Assembly (NCBI GenBank): GCA_045640525.1
Contig: JAZUFE010000041.1
Span: forward strand, 1-5,741
Length of the DNA stretch: 5,741 bases
Origin: JAILLW01 sp045640525
Lineage (GTDB): Bacteria; Bacillota; Clostridia; Lachnospirales; Lachnospiraceae
Direction: 5' to 3'
Shown: positions 1 through 5,581 of the stretch, piece after piece
Layout of the letters: each line of letters begins with the position of its first letter
Numbering within the stretch: the first letter of the stretch is position 1
Made by a program: the position numbers and the translations under genes
The notes under the pieces: generated by a model
Database searches by the model: none
What the model was told of the DNA's origin: nothing
The model's input: the letters and a program-made list of their open reading frames with translations, nothing else

Positions 1-65
1 TCATCAATATTCTCGGGAGACTTTATTTTATCGAGGCTTTTCTTTCTGAACAATTCATTATCCAT
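1..65 (-). CDS. N-terminus of probable HlyD-family/NHLM-type export adaptor (partial)
   Basis: This is the 5' end of a gene that runs off the left edge; only 21 complete codons are visible. The ATG at 65-63 sits 7 nt downstream of a clean AAGGAG ribosome binding site (73-78), which makes this a convincing translation start. The peptide begins MDNELFRKKSLDKIKSPENI. From memory of the family, the pattern FRK-x-SL-x-(K/R)-(I/L)-x-SPE is typical of the extreme N-terminus of HlyD-like membrane-fusion proteins in NHLM bacteriocin or peptide export systems, where it precedes the single transmembrane anchor. Such proteins work with peptidase-containing ABC transporters to move leader peptides or small bacteriocins across the membrane. 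The family call is inference from about 20 residues and could be wrong; the existence of the gene start is much safer than its name. Confidence 0.55.
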   Translation of the reverse strand, partial: MDNELFRKKSLDKIKSPENID

Positions 66-72
66 AACCGCA

Positions 73-78
73 CTCCTT
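73..78 (-). promoter_or_regulatory. Ribosome binding site of the left-edge gene
   Basis: AAGGAG on the minus strand, 7 nt before the ATG at 65-63. It decides that the truncated reading frame at the left edge is a real gene start. Confidence 0.7.
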
Positions 79-120
79 ACAAAAATGTATTGGCTTAATC
101 GTACCATATTCTAGTACAAC

Positions 121-148
121 ATTCTACAATTGGGCTCCATAATGATAA
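121..148 (-). promoter_or_regulatory. Weak candidate promoter for the left-edge gene
   Basis: On the minus strand TTATCA (143-148) and TAGAAT (121-126) are separated by 16 bp, with 4 of 6 and 5 of 6 matches to the sigma-A consensus. A second TAGAAT lies at 108-113, so a short direct repeat (ATTCTA on the plus strand, 13 bp apart) covers the region. The placement suits the gene starting at 65, but the match is only moderate and other start points are possible. Confidence 0.25.
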
Positions 149-480
149 TTGAGATTGATTATGAATTCTCCGTTTACATGCAAAAAAGTGTGCCCATTTG
201 TCCTAACGCCAGTGCTGCATGCGTTCACAATCTCTATATTAGGGAATAGTAAGTAAAACTTTCTGTAATAATCAAGATTTCGTTTTGAATAATTACTTCC
301 ATATTCGTATGACAGGTCTTCTGCAAGACTCTTAATCAGTTGCTTTCCATACTCAGCTCTCTCAGCACCATTCTGTTCATCTTCTACTATTCGTTTACCA
401 ATATTCCAATAAGTCATAAGACTGGCAGAATTTGCAGCAACATAAGCCGCATTTACCTTGGAAATTTTGCTCAATCTCGG
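124..480 (-). pseudogene. DUF1016 (YhcG-type) N-terminal domain remnant
   Basis: An open frame reads from about 480 down to a stop at 124. Its core, roughly 217-474, resembles the DUF1016 N-terminal domain: AANSASLMTYWNIGKRIVE, then EQNGAERAEYGKQLIKSLAEDL, then YSKRNLDYYRKFYLLFP and IEIVNAC. Intact family members are about 330-380 aa and carry a C-terminal PD-(D/E)XK-like nuclease domain; they often sit near restriction or other defence genes. Here the match breaks off just after IEIVNAC, where a WxHF-type continuation would be expected, and the frame stops about 30 residues later, so the whole nuclease half is missing. The frame can be read further upstream to an ATG at 597, but that extension lies inside the opposite-strand transglutaminase gene, shows no family similarity and is probably spurious. 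I read this as a non-functional leftover of a larger locus. A small stand-alone protein cannot be excluded. Confidence 0.7.
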
Positions 481-495
481 AAATAATGTTACAAT
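467..495 (+). promoter_or_regulatory. Candidate promoter of the transglutaminase-like gene
   Basis: TTGCTC (467-472) and TACAAT (490-495) are spaced by exactly 17 bp. The -10 box matches the sigma-A consensus at 5 of 6 positions, the -35 box only at TTG. Transcription would begin near 502, leaving a short leader before the ATG at 521. The promoter straddles the border of the DUF1016 remnant on the other strand. Confidence 0.45.
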
Positions 496-520
496 GATTG
501 GAGAATGTGAGGCGTTAAAC

Positions 521-1351
521 ATGAGAAAAATATTATTCAATTTACTGGCTGAATTTTCTGTTTTGGTATTGATTGGAATTTGCTTTGTAAATACCAAGGC
601 AGCAACCGTTGATACAACAGGACCTGTTATTATCGGGGCAAAAGATTTGGTTGTTTTTGTAGGGGATTCGATTTCTTATAAGAAAGGCGTTGAAGTTAAG
701 GATGATACCGACCCGAAGCCTTCATTAAAAATAGACAATTCAGCTGTCAATTTGGCTGAGCCCGGCGTATATCCGGTTGTATATATTGCAACCGACAAAT
801 TCGGAAACGAAACCAAGATTACGGTTAAGCTGACTGTCTGTGAAAAGGAAAAACCATGGACGGAAGAATCAATTAAAGATTTAGCCAAGCAAATTGTAGC
901 ACTTAAAACCACGCCTTCAATGAGCGATGTCGAAAAAGCAAGGGCATTGTTCGATTATACACACCGTGTTGCAACCTACACCGCTGTTTCGGGAGACACC
1001 TCGTCCGTTTATGCAGGCGCATATGAGGCACTTGTTCTAAAGCAGACAGATTGTTTTGGATTTGCAGCTACATATCAGGTTCTTTTAGACGCTGCCGGAA
1101 TTGAAAACGTTATGGTTCAAAGAGTTGGTGGAACATCTCATCATTATTGGAATCTTGTTCACATTCCGCAAGGCTGGTATCATTGTGACACTAGCCCTCG
1201 AAGCTTAAAACTTGCGTACGAATGCTTTATGCAAACAGATGCTCAATTAGCAGACTATACTGTGAAGTATACCAAGATGTTCCCCGGCAAGCCCAACTAT
1301 TATACGTTTGATGGCTCACTTTATCCTGAACGGGCAAAGAAAAAGCTTTAA
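521..1351 (+). CDS. Secreted Ig-like/transglutaminase-like domain protein
   Basis: A 276-aa protein, probably exported. Residues 1-27 form a signal peptide (basic MRK, hydrophobic core, TKA before the likely cleavage site); no proper lipobox is seen. Residues 31-107 resemble the Ig-like beta-sandwich repeats of bacterial surface proteins (DTTGPVI start, the VYPVVYIATDKFGN strand, ending in LTV). Residues 112-235 form a transglutaminase-like core with an intact papain-type triad: Cys178 in TDCFGFA, His208 in HHYWNLV and Asp223 in HCDTSP. Bacterial members of this superfamily are cysteine peptidases or amide-bond-forming enzymes; the substrate cannot be told from sequence, though a cell-surface or cell-wall target is plausible. 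I chose the ATG at 521 because GAGG (509-512) lies 8 nt upstream and the protein then opens with a textbook signal peptide; the earlier ATG at 458 would add 21 unlikely residues. It is the only plus-strand gene in the window and converges on the kinase gene with 19 bp between them. Confidence 0.88.
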   Translation: MRKILFNLLAEFSVLVLIGICFVNTKAATVDTTGPVIIGAKDLVVFVGDSISYKKGVEVKDDTDPKPSLKIDNSAVNLAEPGVYPVVYIATDKFGNETKITVKLTVCEKEKPWTEESIKDLAKQIVALKTTPSMSDVEKARALFDYTHRVATYTAVSGDTSSVYAGAYEALVLKQTDCFGFAATYQVLLDAAGIENVMVQRVGGTSHHYWNLVHIPQGWYHCDTSPRSLKLAYECFMQTDAQLADYTVKYTKMFPGKPNYYTFDGSLYPERAKKKL

Positions 1352-1370
1352 TGCGGTTAATTCAATCTGC

Positions 1371-3707
1371 TTACGCATAACGGCTTATCATTTCGAACAG
1401 GCTATCCATTGTGATGGGCTTGCTTAAATAATCGTCAAAGCCGGCTTCCAAATACATCTCTTTGGCGCCGACAATTGCATTGGCAGTGAGCGCAATAATC
1501 GGAGTGGTTTGACACAAATTATTCTCAAGGGCTCTGGATCGTTTGAGAGTTTCTATTCCGTCCATATTGGGCATCATATGATCCAAAAGAATAATGTCAT
1601 ATTTGTTCTTCGTAATCAGTTCAAGCATTTCCTCTCCGCTTAGAGCAGTGGTTACATCAGCCTTTGTTTTAGAAAGGAAACTGCTGATTACCTTTAGATT
1701 CAAAGCAGTATCATCAACAACAAGAAGTTTGATTCCAAGGAATTTCGAATCCAAAATCTCTGTGTTATCATTGCCCGAAGCATGGCGATGTTCAAAATAT
1801 TTACCCATTCTTTCATTGGATACTATAGTCTGAGGCAGCTCGACCGTAAACACGGATCCTTCACCATAGCGGCTGCTTACGGTAATCCTTCCGTTCATCA
1901 ATTCGATAAGGTGCTTTGTTATCGAAAGACCAAGACCTGTTCCTTCAATATTTTTATTCTGTTTGACATTAACCTGTGAGAAACTTTCAAAAATACTATC
2001 GATATCTTCAGGCTTAATCCCCTGTCCCGAATCTTCCACCATAATGGTAAGCATTTCTGTATTACCCTGAGTTTTGCCCGTAATGCTTAAGTTTATGAAA
2101 CCTTTTTCGGTATATTTTACGGCATTATTGATAATGTTAATCATAATTTCTCTAATACGCTTATCATCGCCGTAGAGCTTGCAAGGTATTTCTTCATCCA
2201 CATGTATATTTAGTTGAAGTCCCTTGTCTTCCGCTTTCATTTTTACCAAAGTGGTAACGTCATGAATCAGTTCACCCAAGTCATAGTTATCGCATACAAT
2301 TTCGAGCTTTCCGGACTCAATTTTCGACAAATCCAAAATGTCATTAACAATCTTAAGGAGGTTTTCGCTGGCGTTGCTTATATCCTTTGCATATTCAAGG
2401 ACTTTTTCTTGTTTACACTCACGAAGTACCATTTCGTTCATACCCATTATCGCATTTATGGGAGTCCTTATTTCGTGAGACATATTTGCAAGAAAGTCGG
2501 ATTTTGCTTTCGTTGCAGCCAAGGCATTCTGCGTTTCGATCTTGAGCTTTTCATAAACACTGATTTGGTCGATAATGGCAAAGATAAAAAAGAATACCAT
2601 TCCAAACAGTACCGCAATTCCTCCAATATCAATTTGGAAAGGGAAATTGGCAGTCAAAATGGTAACCACTATTTCAAAAACTCCGAATATGCCAAGTCCT
2701 ACCAGACCGATAATTACGTTTCTGTGGCTTCTGTCTTCACGAGTCACATAGTCTCTTATGGTAACTCCCAACAGCATAACTATGTAAGAAGCAAGCATCA
2801 CGTCAGCGTAAATAAGCATTTTGTCGTAGCTTTGAATTCCCATAAGATGCAATGCCGTAAGTACTATGAAATTCAACAACATAACAATTTTACATATGTT
2901 AAATATGCGATGGTTTCTTCGATCAGCGATTGCATCAAAATAGCTGCAAAACGGCAGCACCATAACGGTTACAAGCATATATGATGCAATTCCGTCATAG
3001 AAATATGTTCCGGATACAATCTGAAACAACGGTGAGTCTGAAATAACCCACAAGCATATCAGAATAATGCCTTCAGCAAGATAAATAAGAGCCGCTTTTT
3101 GTTTATCACGTTTACCTATGTAGGCGAAAACAATAATCGTAACCAAAGAAGCCAAAATCAAAAGTATTGCCATTATGAACTGGCACGAATAATTCTTAAG
3201 ATAAAGAACTACTATCCCCATCAAGTTGCCAATATATGCTGCGTTAATCGAACTTCTTTCGTATTTATCATCCTCAAAAACAATTGTGAGCTCACGCCCC
3301 GCATATTCATTTTCCATAGGTACCGGAACAATAAGCGCTTTGGTAATATTTCCGGGGAGTTTGGCGATTCTGTTATCAAAAGAAAATATCTCTTGATTGT
3401 TAACATACGCAGAAAAACTCTTTCCTGTGTGAATGGAAAGATACATTCCTTTTTCAATATTGTCCGGAAGAATTGTACGCAAAGTAGCCTTTTCGCCCTT
3501 TTCAAGGCTTAAGCTCATAGGCATCTTATAAACCTGTTCGATACCCTCATCGCTTTCACTGCTGTCACGTACCCATTCTCCGTCATAACTATACGCCGAT
3601 TCATTAAAAAGTTTTAAGTCAGGTGATTCTTTTATGCCCCAAATAACGTAAATCAAGAAGAAGGACAAACAAACCCCTATCATACCCTTTATTAGTTTAT
3701 CCAACAT
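1371..3707 (-). CDS. Membrane-bound hybrid histidine kinase with 7TM sensor module
   Basis: A 778-aa sensor kinase. Residues 8-24 form a first membrane segment. Residues 30-160 form an extracytoplasmic domain, probably a beta-rich jelly roll as in 7TMR-DISM receptors. About seven hydrophobic helices follow between 170 and 381. A linker then leads to HisKA with the phospho-acceptor His411 (MSHEIRTP). The HATPase domain has an N box (INNAVKY, near 526-532), DSGQGI at 559-564 and GTGLGL at 589-594. The C-terminal receiver (about 658-776) has acidic Asp665/Asp666, phospho-acceptor Asp709 (LLDHMMPNMDG), Thr741 and Lys763. All catalytic residues are present, so it should autophosphorylate and relay to its own receiver; no Hpt or DNA-binding domain is attached. 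I start it at 3707 rather than at the ATG at 3794: this ATG follows the LUD stop by 2 nt, has GGGG 8 nt upstream and opens directly into the membrane helix. The longer form would add 29 polar residues overlapping the LUD gene. The ligand is unknown. Confidence 0.92.
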   Translation of the reverse strand: MLDKLIKGMIGVCLSFFLIYVIWGIKESPDLKLFNESAYSYDGEWVRDSSESDEGIEQVYKMPMSLSLEKGEKATLRTILPDNIEKGMYLSIHTGKSFSAYVNNQEIFSFDNRIAKLPGNITKALIVPVPMENEYAGRELTIVFEDDKYERSSINAAYIGNLMGIVVLYLKNYSCQFIMAILLILASLVTIIVFAYIGKRDKQKAALIYLAEGIILICLWVISDSPLFQIVSGTYFYDGIASYMLVTVMVLPFCSYFDAIADRRNHRIFNICKIVMLLNFIVLTALHLMGIQSYDKMLIYADVMLASYIVMLLGVTIRDYVTREDRSHRNVIIGLVGLGIFGVFEIVVTILTANFPFQIDIGGIAVLFGMVFFFIFAIIDQISVYEKLKIETQNALAATKAKSDFLANMSHEIRTPINAIMGMNEMVLRECKQEKVLEYAKDISNASENLLKIVNDILDLSKIESGKLEIVCDNYDLGELIHDVTTLVKMKAEDKGLQLNIHVDEEIPCKLYGDDKRIREIMINIINNAVKYTEKGFINLSITGKTQGNTEMLTIMVEDSGQGIKPEDIDSIFESFSQVNVKQNKNIEGTGLGLSITKHLIELMNGRITVSSRYGEGSVFTVELPQTIVSNERMGKYFEHRHASGNDNTEILDSKFLGIKLLVVDDTALNLKVISSFLSKTKADVTTALSGEEMLELITKNKYDIILLDHMMPNMDGIETLKRSRALENNLCQTTPIIALTANAIVGAKEMYLEAGFDDYLSKPITMDSLFEMISRYA

Positions 3708-3709
3708 CT

Positions 3710-4348
3710 TTAGTACCCCAATTCTTCTCCTACCAAAATAACCTTGATTCTGTGCGGAACCATTGATGTTCTGGTAATTACTATTTGAGAACATATAGAC
3801 CCGTTCAGGCAGTTACCGCAAATTCCGGTTTGGGCGCAAGGTGTATCTTTGTTAAGTCTGACTGTATTGGGAGGTGATGCGAAATTGCGCACGCGCCTGA
3901 TTCCATCTTCCACATCAAGAGTTATCTTATTCATTCCGGCAATAACATAGACTTCATCCGGTCCGTAAATAAGGTATGATACTCTGCTTCCTCGCCCGTC
4001 TATATTTATCAATTCACCGTCCAAAGTAATTGCATTTGAGCTCATCAAAAATGCGTCGGCATTAATGGTTCGAGCCTTGCACTCCTTAATTTCCTCCGAA
4101 GTTTTATACTGTTCTCTTACTATTAATTCATGTCCGGCTTCAACCACTGCATCCTTGAATCCGTTATCATCTATCGTCATAGAACCGCCGTACGCCACCG
4201 TTTTTTGGGCGTTTCCAAGAAGTTCAACCAATTTCTTTCGTGCCGAGTCCACATCCTCACAAAAATATGCGTCCATTCCGCGCAGTTGCATTTTCTTAAT
4301 TACTGTTTCGGCCTGATTGCGATAAAATTGCCTTTTTGATTCGTTCAT
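3710..4348 (-). CDS. LUD-domain (LutC/YkgG-like) lactate utilization-type protein
   Basis: A 212-aa cytoplasmic protein of the LUD superfamily (DUF162). Family features seen are GGS at 54-56 within the VAYGGSMTIDDNG stretch, NADAFLMSSNAIT at 96-108, then ELINIDGRGSR and VIAGMNKI. The C-terminal tail has four cysteines (Cys171, 177, 180 and 186) spaced C-x5-C-x2-C-x5-C. Characterised relatives LutB/LutC take part in an iron-sulfur L-lactate oxidation complex, but stand-alone LUD proteins of this type are common in Clostridia and their reaction is not established; the cysteines could hold a metal or Fe-S cluster (inference). The ATG at 4348-4346 has AAGGGG (4357-4362) 8 nt upstream; an upstream ATG at 4393 adds 15 mostly basic residues that include the ribosome binding site region, so it is rejected. 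The stop lies 2 nt before the hybrid-kinase start, so the two genes are almost certainly co-transcribed and perhaps translationally coupled. No LutA or LutB partner is in the window. Confidence 0.9.
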   Translation of the reverse strand: MNESKRQFYRNQAETVIKKMQLRGMDAYFCEDVDSARKKLVELLGNAQKTVAYGGSMTIDDNGFKDAVVEAGHELIVREQYKTSEEIKECKARTINADAFLMSSNAITLDGELINIDGRGSRVSYLIYGPDEVYVIAGMNKITLDVEDGIRRVRNFASPPNTVRLNKDTPCAQTGICGNCLNGSICSQIVITRTSMVPHRIKVILVGEELGY

Positions 4349-4406
4349 ATGGCATTCCCCTTCTCTCCGTTTCCTTCTTATCAATCTTACCACAAAAATA
4401 TACTAA

Positions 4407-4435
4407 TGTATAAGTTATCTGCTCTTTGATGTCAT
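4407..4435 (-). promoter_or_regulatory. Promoter of the LUD/hybrid-kinase operon
   Basis: On the minus strand ATGACA (4430-4435, 5 of 6 matches to TTGACA) and TATACA (4407-4412, 4 of 6 matches to TATAAT) are separated by 17 bp. Transcription would start near 4400, giving a leader of about 50 nt before the LUD start. It lies just beyond the crcB terminator, as expected for an independent transcription unit. Confidence 0.55.
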
Positions 4436-4452
4436 TGAAGGATTTGAGCACA

Positions 4453-4501
4453 ATAAAACAGGCAGCTGGTTCCAAGGTACTAGCCTCATCACCAAGCTGC
4501 C
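4453..4501 (-). terminator. Rho-independent terminator at the end of crcB
   Basis: On the minus strand GGCAGCTTGGT (4501-4491) pairs with ACCAGCTGCC (4470-4461), giving a 10-bp GC-rich stem with one bulged T and a loop of about 20 nt. It is followed directly by TGTTTTATTG (4460-4451). The 5' arm overlaps the last codons and stop of crcB. The T tract is imperfect and the loop is larger than usual, so termination may be partial. Confidence 0.6.
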
Positions 4502-4854
4502 TCCGCCGCCAGTACAGCCAATATGCACAGTACCACGCTCAGAATCATATACGTTATCCCAATTCCCCACTGACCCTTGCCAAGCAAATCCGATGATTCC
4601 AGGGCGAACGTGGAAAACGTCGTGAATCCGCCGCAAAACCCGGTCTTGATGAGCAACGTCGTTTTCGGATTGATATCCGGTTTCTTTAGCGCCAGTGCCA
4701 CTATGAGTCCGATTATAAATGCGCCAATCACGTTAGTAATGAGCGTTTTAATCGGAAAGATATATTTTTCATTAATCGGTATCAAACTTATCAAGTATCG
4801 TAGAATTGAGCCAACGAACCCACCGATTCCTACTATCAAACATTTTACAAACAT
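4489..4854 (-). CDS. crcB: Fluoride ion channel CrcB/FluC
   Basis: A 121-aa integral membrane protein with four predicted helices, the normal length for the family. FluC channels assemble as dual-topology dimers and passively export fluoride, protecting cytoplasmic enzymes. Family signatures seen are GGFVGSILRY (11-20) with the conserved Arg, TLITNVIGAFIIG (37-49) with pore Asn41, and GFCGGFTTFSTF (72-83), which holds the phenylalanine-box residues Phe80 and Phe83 and the Thr-rich break near the central sodium site. Only one copy is present, so a homodimer is expected. I start it at the ATG 4854-4852 because AAGGTG (4861-4866) lies 6 nt upstream. The earlier ATG at 4878 has no ribosome binding site and overlaps the likely -10 box, so it would not be in the transcript. 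The small lipoprotein gene upstream ends 62 nt away. No fluoride riboswitch is recognisable in that gap. Confidence 0.95.
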   Translation of the reverse strand: MFVKCLIVGIGGFVGSILRYLISLIPINEKYIFPIKTLITNVIGAFIIGLIVALALKKPDINPKTTLLIKTGFCGGFTTFSTFALESSDLLGKGQWGIGITYMILSVVLCILAVLAAEAAW

Positions 4855-4877
4855 ATTCGTCACCTTTTCATCTTGCA

Positions 4878-4906
4878 ATTATATGTCGATTCACACAGTA
4901 GAACAA
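4878..4906 (-). promoter_or_regulatory. Promoter of crcB
   Basis: On the minus strand a perfect TATAAT (4878-4883) lies 17 bp downstream of TTGTTC (4901-4906). Transcription would start near 4871, leaving a leader of about 17 nt that contains the AAGGTG ribosome binding site. This fixes the crcB start at 4854 and leaves no room for an upstream riboswitch on this transcript. Confidence 0.55.
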
Positions 4907-4916
4907 GACAGCGAAG

Positions 4917-5378
4917 TTATTCTTCTGTTCTGACATATTCGGTTCGGTTTATGAGAATCGTCTTATTCTCTTCAACTATCTCACATCGAATGATTTCCTG
5001 TAATTCACCGGCTTCCAGTCCGATTTCAAATTGATTCTCGTGATTTCGAACCGGATCAATAAACGCAATAATTCGATCCCGATCGGTCCATCCGGACATC
5101 ATATACAAATCATCTTCATCATCTATATAGAATCCAAGCACCCTGTCACCATCGCGCCAGCCACCTTCAATCTTCTTAAAACATTCTCTAAAATAATCAT
5201 CGGCCTTTTCTACTGTTGTGTATTCGAGATAATCGTCAGCAAACATTTCATCCATCTTTTCAGCCGACTTTTCATCTGTCTTTTCATCTAAAGACAAATT
5301 ATCCGAGTTTGAACGATTGCAACCGACAAACGCAACGCACAAGCACATTATTAAACAAACAGATAACAATTTCTTCAT
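4917..5378 (-). CDS. Small acidic lipoprotein of unknown function
   Basis: A 153-aa protein that I do not recognise as a named family. Residues 1-19 form a lipoprotein signal peptide (MKKLL, hydrophobic core, then AFVGC), with Cys20 the likely lipidated residue; Phe at -3 is slightly off the usual lipobox but tolerable. A charged linker follows (about 21-48, rich in Asp, Glu, Lys and Ser). The globular part (about 49-153) is acidic, with alternating hydrophobic strands such as RVLGFYIDDEDDLYMMSGW and KTILINRTEYVR, suggesting a small alpha/beta or beta-rich fold on the outer face of the membrane. The ATG at 5378-5376 has AGGGAG (5385-5390) 6 nt upstream. It lies 62 nt before crcB on the same strand with no terminator between, so read-through into crcB is possible, but crcB also has its own promoter. 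A TTGACA occurs at 5476-5481, but no well-spaced -10 box follows it. Confidence 0.82.
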   Translation of the reverse strand: MKKLLSVCLIMCLCVAFVGCNRSNSDNLSLDEKTDEKSAEKMDEMFADDYLEYTTVEKADDYFRECFKKIEGGWRDGDRVLGFYIDDEDDLYMMSGWTDRDRIIAFIDPVRNHENQFEIGLEAGELQEIIRCEIVEENKTILINRTEYVRTEE

Positions 5379-5384
5379 TTTCCA

Positions 5385-5390
5385 CTCCCT
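5385..5390 (-). promoter_or_regulatory. Ribosome binding site of the lipoprotein gene
   Basis: AGGGAG on the minus strand, 6 nt before the ATG at 5378-5376. It supports that start over internal methionines. Confidence 0.6.
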
Positions 5391-5517
5391 AAACGTAAGC
5401 CCGCTCTAATCAGTAAGGTTATGTATGTGGTTCCCCATCATATCTTTTTGTATCCACTCCAAATATAGAATATCATGTCAACAATGGAATGAAAACAATA
5501 TATTCGCCAAATATTAT

Positions 5518-5543
5518 GGCCTCTACTTCGTAAAGTAGAGGCC
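5518..5543 (-). terminator. Strong hairpin, probable terminator of the right-edge gene
   Basis: GGCCTCTACTT (5518-5528) and AAGTAGAGGCC (5533-5543) form a perfect 11-bp stem with a 4-nt loop. It lies 38 nt past the stop of the right-edge gene on the minus strand and before the lipoprotein gene. After the stem the minus strand reads ATAATATTT, only a weak U tract. The strand is assigned from gene context; no plus-strand gene ends here. Confidence 0.6.
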
Positions 5544-5581
5544 TCAACTATTGTTCCTTTGTGCTAATCGAATCGTTTCAA

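Noticed and set aside
1351..1378. Inverted ATGCG/CGCAT pair between the convergent transglutaminase-like and kinase genes, as a possible shared terminator.
   Set aside because: Only a 5-bp stem with an 18-nt loop and no clear U tract directly after it on either strand.
2214..2984. A long plus-strand open frame of 256 codons inside the kinase gene.
   Set aside because: It is antisense to the well-supported kinase, with composition typical of a shadow frame and no recognisable domain.
3708..3794. An upstream ATG at 3794 would extend the hybrid kinase by 29 residues.
   Set aside because: The extension overlaps the LUD coding region, is polar, and lacks a convincing ribosome binding site. The ATG at 3707 gives a coupled start directly before the membrane helix.
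4458..4493. On the minus strand GGTGATGAGGCTAGTACC followed by AACC and CTGCCT resembles the first hairpin and 3' strand of the fluoride riboswitch.
   Set aside because: The second hairpin of the motif is missing, the first part is crcB coding sequence including its stop codon, and it lies downstream of crcB before an unrelated LUD gene. A simple terminator stem explains the symmetry better.
4415..4636. A minus-strand open frame with Gly-rich sequence overlapping crcB.
   Set aside because: It is an out-of-frame shadow of crcB and runs through the terminator and the next promoter.
5230..5290. Repeated ttttcatc units within the lipoprotein gene.
   Set aside because: They encode the Asp/Glu/Lys-rich linker (DEK-type repeats) and are explained by low-complexity coding sequence.
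5451..5481. TTGACA (5476-5481) with TGGATA (5451-5456) as a promoter for the lipoprotein gene.
   Set aside because: The spacer is 19 bp and the -10 box is poor. TATGAT at 5437-5442 is a better -10 box but has no matching -35 box at the proper distance.
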